Shown: positions 7,508 through 10,179 of the stretch, piece by piece
How the letters are laid out: each line of letters opens with the position of its first letter
How positions within the stretch are numbered: position 1 is the stretch's first letter
DNA from: Planctomycetaceae bacterium
GTDB lineage: Bacteria; Planctomycetota; Planctomycetia; Pirellulales; Pirellulaceae
Length of the DNA: 10,179 nt
Assembly (NCBI GenBank): GCA_003501565.1
Contig: DNPC01000669.1
Span: 1-10,179 of the forward strand
Direction: 5' to 3'
Program-made: the position numbers and the translations under genes
Notes under the pieces: model-generated
The model's database searches: none
What the model was told of the DNA's origin: nothing
What the model saw: only the letters and a program-made list of their open reading frames with translations

Positions 7508-7951
7508 ATGGTTGACCGCAAACTGCTCTCAAAGGGCGAAATGGAAGTTGCCAGAGCCCTTTGGGAAATTGGCCCAGCATCGGTGCGCGAAATCCACGAA
7601 CTTGTTTCACAGGACAAGGCCGTTGACGTGACAACGGTCCAGACGTATTTGCGTCGTATAGAAGCCAAAGGGTACGCAAAATCTAAACTCAAAGGTCGTG
7701 CCCGGATTTATGAAGCGAAAACGCGCGCCAAGACGGTGATCCGAGCATCTGTTGAAGACTTCGTCGACCGGCTTTTTGGCGGCGACACAACGCCATTGCT
7801 GGTGCATCTAGTCGAAGAAAGTGCATCGGATCCAGAGCGAATCGCACAGCTGCGTGAGTTAGTGGACTCGCTCGAACAGAAACAGAAGACGACCAAGGGC
7901 GACCCGACCAAGGACGACTCGACCGGCCGCAAGCGAAGGGACAAGTCGTGA
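7508..7951 (+). CDS. blaI: BlaI/MecI/CopY-family transcriptional repressor
   Basis: A 147-residue protein, slightly longer than the usual 120-130. Residues about 7-75 are the family winged helix: LSKGEMEVARALWEIGPASV opens it, TTVQTYLRRIEAKGY (about 42-56) holds the recognition helix, and GRARIYEA is the wing. Residues about 80-122 are the dimerisation region, and 123-147 form a Lys/Asp-rich charged tail. By family it binds TACA/TGTA palindromes as a dimer and is inactivated by proteolysis after its membrane partner is triggered. Two such palindromes sit in its own promoter, so autorepression is very likely. The Asn-Phe cleavage dipeptide known from staphylococcal BlaI/MecI is absent, so a different cut site or mechanism is implied. 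Its TGA overlaps the next gene's GTG by four bases. The gene symbol denotes family; its target need not involve beta-lactams. Confidence 0.92.
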   Translation: MVDRKLLSKGEMEVARALWEIGPASVREIHELVSQDKAVDVTTVQTYLRRIEAKGYAKSKLKGRARIYEAKTRAKTVIRASVEDFVDRLFGGDTTPLLVHLVEESASDPERIAQLRELVDSLEQKQKTTKGDPTKDDSTGRKRRDKS

Positions 7952-9762
7952 GCGCTGATTCGATCATTGTTCCGTTGGCGTCGCAGGTTTGGCAAGTAAC
8001 CCTGTTAGCCACCGTCGTCTGGTTCCTCTGTCGAACGGTGGGCAGGAATCGACCGCACGTTGCGCATGCCTTGTGGGCATTGGTTCTTCTCAAGTGTGTA
8101 ACGCCTCCGGTCTTCACTAGTCCCCTCGGCATTTTTCCAAACCACGACGTTGTTGCAGGATTTCTATCGAATACTGATCCGGCACCCAAGGCGGTATTAA
8201 TTCCCGACAGCCAGCTCAACCGTGCCTTGGAAATGCAAACTGCTGAGTCGGGGCCTGTTGCAACAGTTAGCGACGTAGTTGCAGTAAGCTCGGCGATTGA
8301 CGCCCAGGCAGAACGCAAGCCATTTCACAAGACCATCGACTGTTTGAAAGTTTTGTTGCTAGGAACATGGGCGGCTGGCTCAATAGTGGTGGCGATGCGC
8401 ATGTTCCGAAAGTTCTCACGACTTTCACGCGAGGTCGCCAGTCACTCCGTCGCCACGCCAGAATGGATAGATTTGGCTGTACGGAAACAGTGCAAGGTCC
8501 TCGAGCTGCGTCGTGTTCCAAAAATCGTCACTACCGATTGTGGGTTGGGGCCAGCGACTCTAGGTCTTTTCGCTCCAATGGTTTTACTGCCAAGGTGCCT
8601 GCTCGTGCCTTCGTCAAACCGGTCTGACCGCGAAATACGAGCCCAGGTGGAAATCATCATCGCTCACGAACTCGTCCATTGCAGGCGTGGCGATTTATTC
8701 TTTTCGCTGGTCCAAGCCTTTTCAGTTTGCGTGTGGTGGTATCACCCGATGGTCAGGCTAGCCAGTCGAATGCTCAGCCAAGAAGCCGAACGAGCTTGCG
8801 ACGAAGAGACGATCGACGCACTGGACTTCTCGAGAGCTGCGTACGCGGGTGCTCTCTTGTCCGTTCTACAACACAAACAAACGCTTGGATTGTCTGTGCC
8901 ATTGCCGGGGATTCGACCCCGCGACGTTACTCGAGATCGATTGGAGAGGATTATGAAACCTAGACCAAAAAGTCATCGTCGTTCCACAGTGTGGCTAACG
9001 ATTTTGCTGGCGGGAGGGCTTTTGATCTTAACGTCCAGGCCAAACACCTCGGCTCAAGAGGCACGTGCGCCAACGTCTCCGAAGAATGGGCAAACGAGCG
9101 CGGGAAGTACCGCGGCAACAGCTAACATATCTGCTCGTAAACCGTCACAGTGGAAAAGTATTGATATCAGACGGCTAACGGCTTCGCCTCCGGATATCTA
9201 CTCGGTAGATAAAGGCGACGTGCTTGGCGTCAGCGTGCCGGAAATTTTGCCTAACGAAAACAAAGGTTTTCCTATTACAGTTCTTGATGACGGCACGATT
9301 TCACTCCCTCTGCTGGATCCTATTAAGGTAGATGGATTATCCCTCGGGCAAATCCGAACACGGATAATCGACGAGTACAAAGCCGCACGCATCACCAAGA
9401 AGCCCTTTGACGTTTTTGTGACGCTCATCATGATGCGTCGTAGCAACGTCTTGGTTGGCAGGTTCGACGGCGGTTTGTCGTCTAAGATCAAGCGGATTGA
9501 TCTAAAGGGAATTCATAGCGATGTGCTGCATGCACTTCAAGAGACAGGGGGAGTCCCCAAGAATCCGATCGAGTCAATCGTTATCGTTCGGGCGAAAGAT
9601 ACTAAACACGTCGAAACGCAAGACGTATTAAGCTGGATCAAGCGTGATCCGCCGCAAATCGAGAGGTTGATCCAAAGAAAGAACGGAGTTTTGCACCTAG
9701 ATCAAACGATTTCGCCGACGCTCGACGAAGGCGATATGCTACTAGTTGTTCCTGAACGCTAG
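7948..9762 (+). CDS. BlaR1/MecR1-like M56 membrane metallopeptidase fused to a polysaccharide-export (Wza/SLBB-like) domain
   Basis: A 604-residue protein starting at GTG 7948, with GAAGGGA six bases upstream and a GTGA overlap with the repressor gene. Membrane helices lie near 11-28, 38-58, 131-150, 248-266 and 348-364. The M56 peptidase zinc motif HELVH is at 240-244, followed by EAERACDE (279-286) supplying the usual third ligand, so the protease looks intact. After the last helix comes a Thr/Ser/Ala-rich linker (about 365-410). From residue 418 a domain resembling Poly_export begins: YSVDKGDVLGVSV, then ITVLDDGTISLPLLDPIKVDGLSLGQI. It is followed by an SLBB-like part (VLHALQETGGVPKNPIESIVIVR) and the terminal LDEGDMLLVVP. 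This domain replaces the penicillin-binding sensor of BlaR1; no SxxK transpeptidase domain is present. By family, ligand binding outside triggers the protease and relieves repression. A polysaccharide or cell-envelope cue is my inference. Confidence 0.88.
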   Translation: MSADSIIVPLASQVWQVTLLATVVWFLCRTVGRNRPHVAHALWALVLLKCVTPPVFTSPLGIFPNHDVVAGFLSNTDPAPKAVLIPDSQLNRALEMQTAESGPVATVSDVVAVSSAIDAQAERKPFHKTIDCLKVLLLGTWAAGSIVVAMRMFRKFSRLSREVASHSVATPEWIDLAVRKQCKVLELRRVPKIVTTDCGLGPATLGLFAPMVLLPRCLLVPSSNRSDREIRAQVEIIIAHELVHCRRGDLFFSLVQAFSVCVWWYHPMVRLASRMLSQEAERACDEETIDALDFSRAAYAGALLSVLQHKQTLGLSVPLPGIRPRDVTRDRLERIMKPRPKSHRRSTVWLTILLAGGLLILTSRPNTSAQEARAPTSPKNGQTSAGSTAATANISARKPSQWKSIDIRRLTASPPDIYSVDKGDVLGVSVPEILPNENKGFPITVLDDGTISLPLLDPIKVDGLSLGQIRTRIIDEYKAARITKKPFDVFVTLIMMRRSNVLVGRFDGGLSSKIKRIDLKGIHSDVLHALQETGGVPKNPIESIVIVRAKDTKHVETQDVLSWIKRDPPQIERLIQRKNGVLHLDQTISPTLDEGDMLLVVPER

Positions 9763-9857
9763 ATGCTATTTCTGCGGAGACCGACAAGGTCTGTCTGGGC
9801 GTCAACTAATGAAGGGGGCAAGGGCCCGCTGCACGCATGCGTAGAATTAAATCTCCG

Positions 9858-10179
9858 TTATTCCGATGCCGTGCTCGCATGGTCAGTCTCATGCGAATCT
9901 CGGCCGTTAAGTCCTAGCGCCACCGTCCAAGCTTGCAGGGATTCGTCCGTATAGCCCACCGCAACGGTTGTGTACGACCTCACGTTTCCGAGGACATCTT
10001 GGTAGAGCGGCGGAAGGTCGATCAAGATCTGTTCGCGATCACCCAAGAGAAATCCGCGGGCTTTGCGGCTTGCATACTTCATCTGACAAGCGTGGCCGCG
10101 TCGAAAATTGCATGCGTCAACCGTTGATTGGATCGTCTCTCCGTGCCAACGTACCGTTATGAGGCGGCCATCGATGGCA
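9858..10179 (-). CDS. Probable 3' part of an unidentified gene (open to the window edge)
   Basis: On the minus strand a frame runs without a stop from the window end (first full codon at 10178) to TAA at 9858-9860, about 106 codons. Composition is that of a real soluble protein. It starts AIDGRLITVRWHGETIQSTV, continues VDACNFRRGHACQMKY and GFLLGDREQILIDLPPLYQDV, and ends in a polar Asp/Glu/Ser/Thr-rich tail. ATG at 10082 could start a 74-residue protein but lacks a ribosome binding site, and equally sensible sequence continues upstream of it, so I take the gene to extend past the edge. It converges on the sensor gene with 95 bases between stops. I do not recognise the family; the two cysteines in CNFRRGHAC are a possible motif. 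The opposing plus-strand frames here are short and of poor composition. Confidence 0.5.
   Translation of the reverse strand, partial: AIDGRLITVRWHGETIQSTVDACNFRRGHACQMKYASRKARGFLLGDREQILIDLPPLYQDVLGNVRSYTTVAVGYTDESLQAWTVALGLNGRDSHETDHASTASE

Noticed and set aside
7689..8318. 209-codon minus-strand frame across the repressor and sensor genes
   Set aside because: Antisense to two well-supported overlapping genes, with Ser/Arg/Cys-rich shadow composition.
9778..9792. AGACC-GACAA-GGTCT hairpin just after the sensor gene stop
   Set aside because: Five-base stem without a T-tract; possible but unsupported as a terminator.
9833..9842. Perfect 10-bp palindrome ACGCATGCGT between the convergent genes
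   Set aside because: Short, isolated, not near a start of transcription, and expected occasionally by chance.

Overview
The window looks like a piece of a planctomycete chromosome, most likely Pirellulaceae/Rhodopirellula-like. The lineage call rests on gene content rather than a marker gene. The pointers are a membrane-anchored Ser/Thr kinase fused to a long WD40 array and a BlaI/BlaR1-type pair whose sensor protein carries a non-beta-lactam C-terminal domain. GTG starts and sparse intergenic DNA fit as well. There are no rRNA or tRNA genes, no CRISPR array and no insertion sequence.

Left part (1-2582, plus strand): the 3' portion of a Hanks-type kinase gene. It encodes the end of the kinase C-lobe, one membrane helix, a short coiled coil and fourteen WD40-like blades, which suits two seven-bladed propellers. 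Its 5' end lies outside the window. It converges, across 61 bases, on a minus-strand operon.

Middle (2644-6954, minus strand): a three-gene ABC export operon transcribed in the order ATPase, two-module FtsX-type permease, MacA/HlyD-type periplasmic adaptor. The first two genes overlap and the last two are 7 bases apart. The set looks like the inner-membrane and periplasmic parts of a tripartite exporter; no outer-membrane factor is present. About 200 bases upstream is a good match to a sigma-54 (-24/-12) promoter next to an almost perfect palindrome.

Right part (7448-9762, plus strand): a compact regulatory operon. A TTGACG-17-TACAAC promoter carries two copies of a GGTACA-type palindrome, one between the -35 and -10 boxes and one just after the -10. 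It drives a BlaI/MecI-family repressor, which overlaps by four bases (GTGA) an M56 BlaR1-like membrane metallopeptidase. The extracytoplasmic end of the latter is not a penicillin-binding domain but resembles the polysaccharide-export (Wza-type/SLBB) module. This is the most interesting item: it suggests a BlaR1-style proteolytic signalling system tuned to an envelope or exopolysaccharide cue, probably autoregulated and possibly also controlling genes elsewhere.

The roughly 550-base gap between the two operons holds both promoters and a short, possibly broken, minus-strand coding remnant. At the right edge a minus-strand frame is open to the window end and is probably the 3' part of an unidentified gene converging on the sensor gene.
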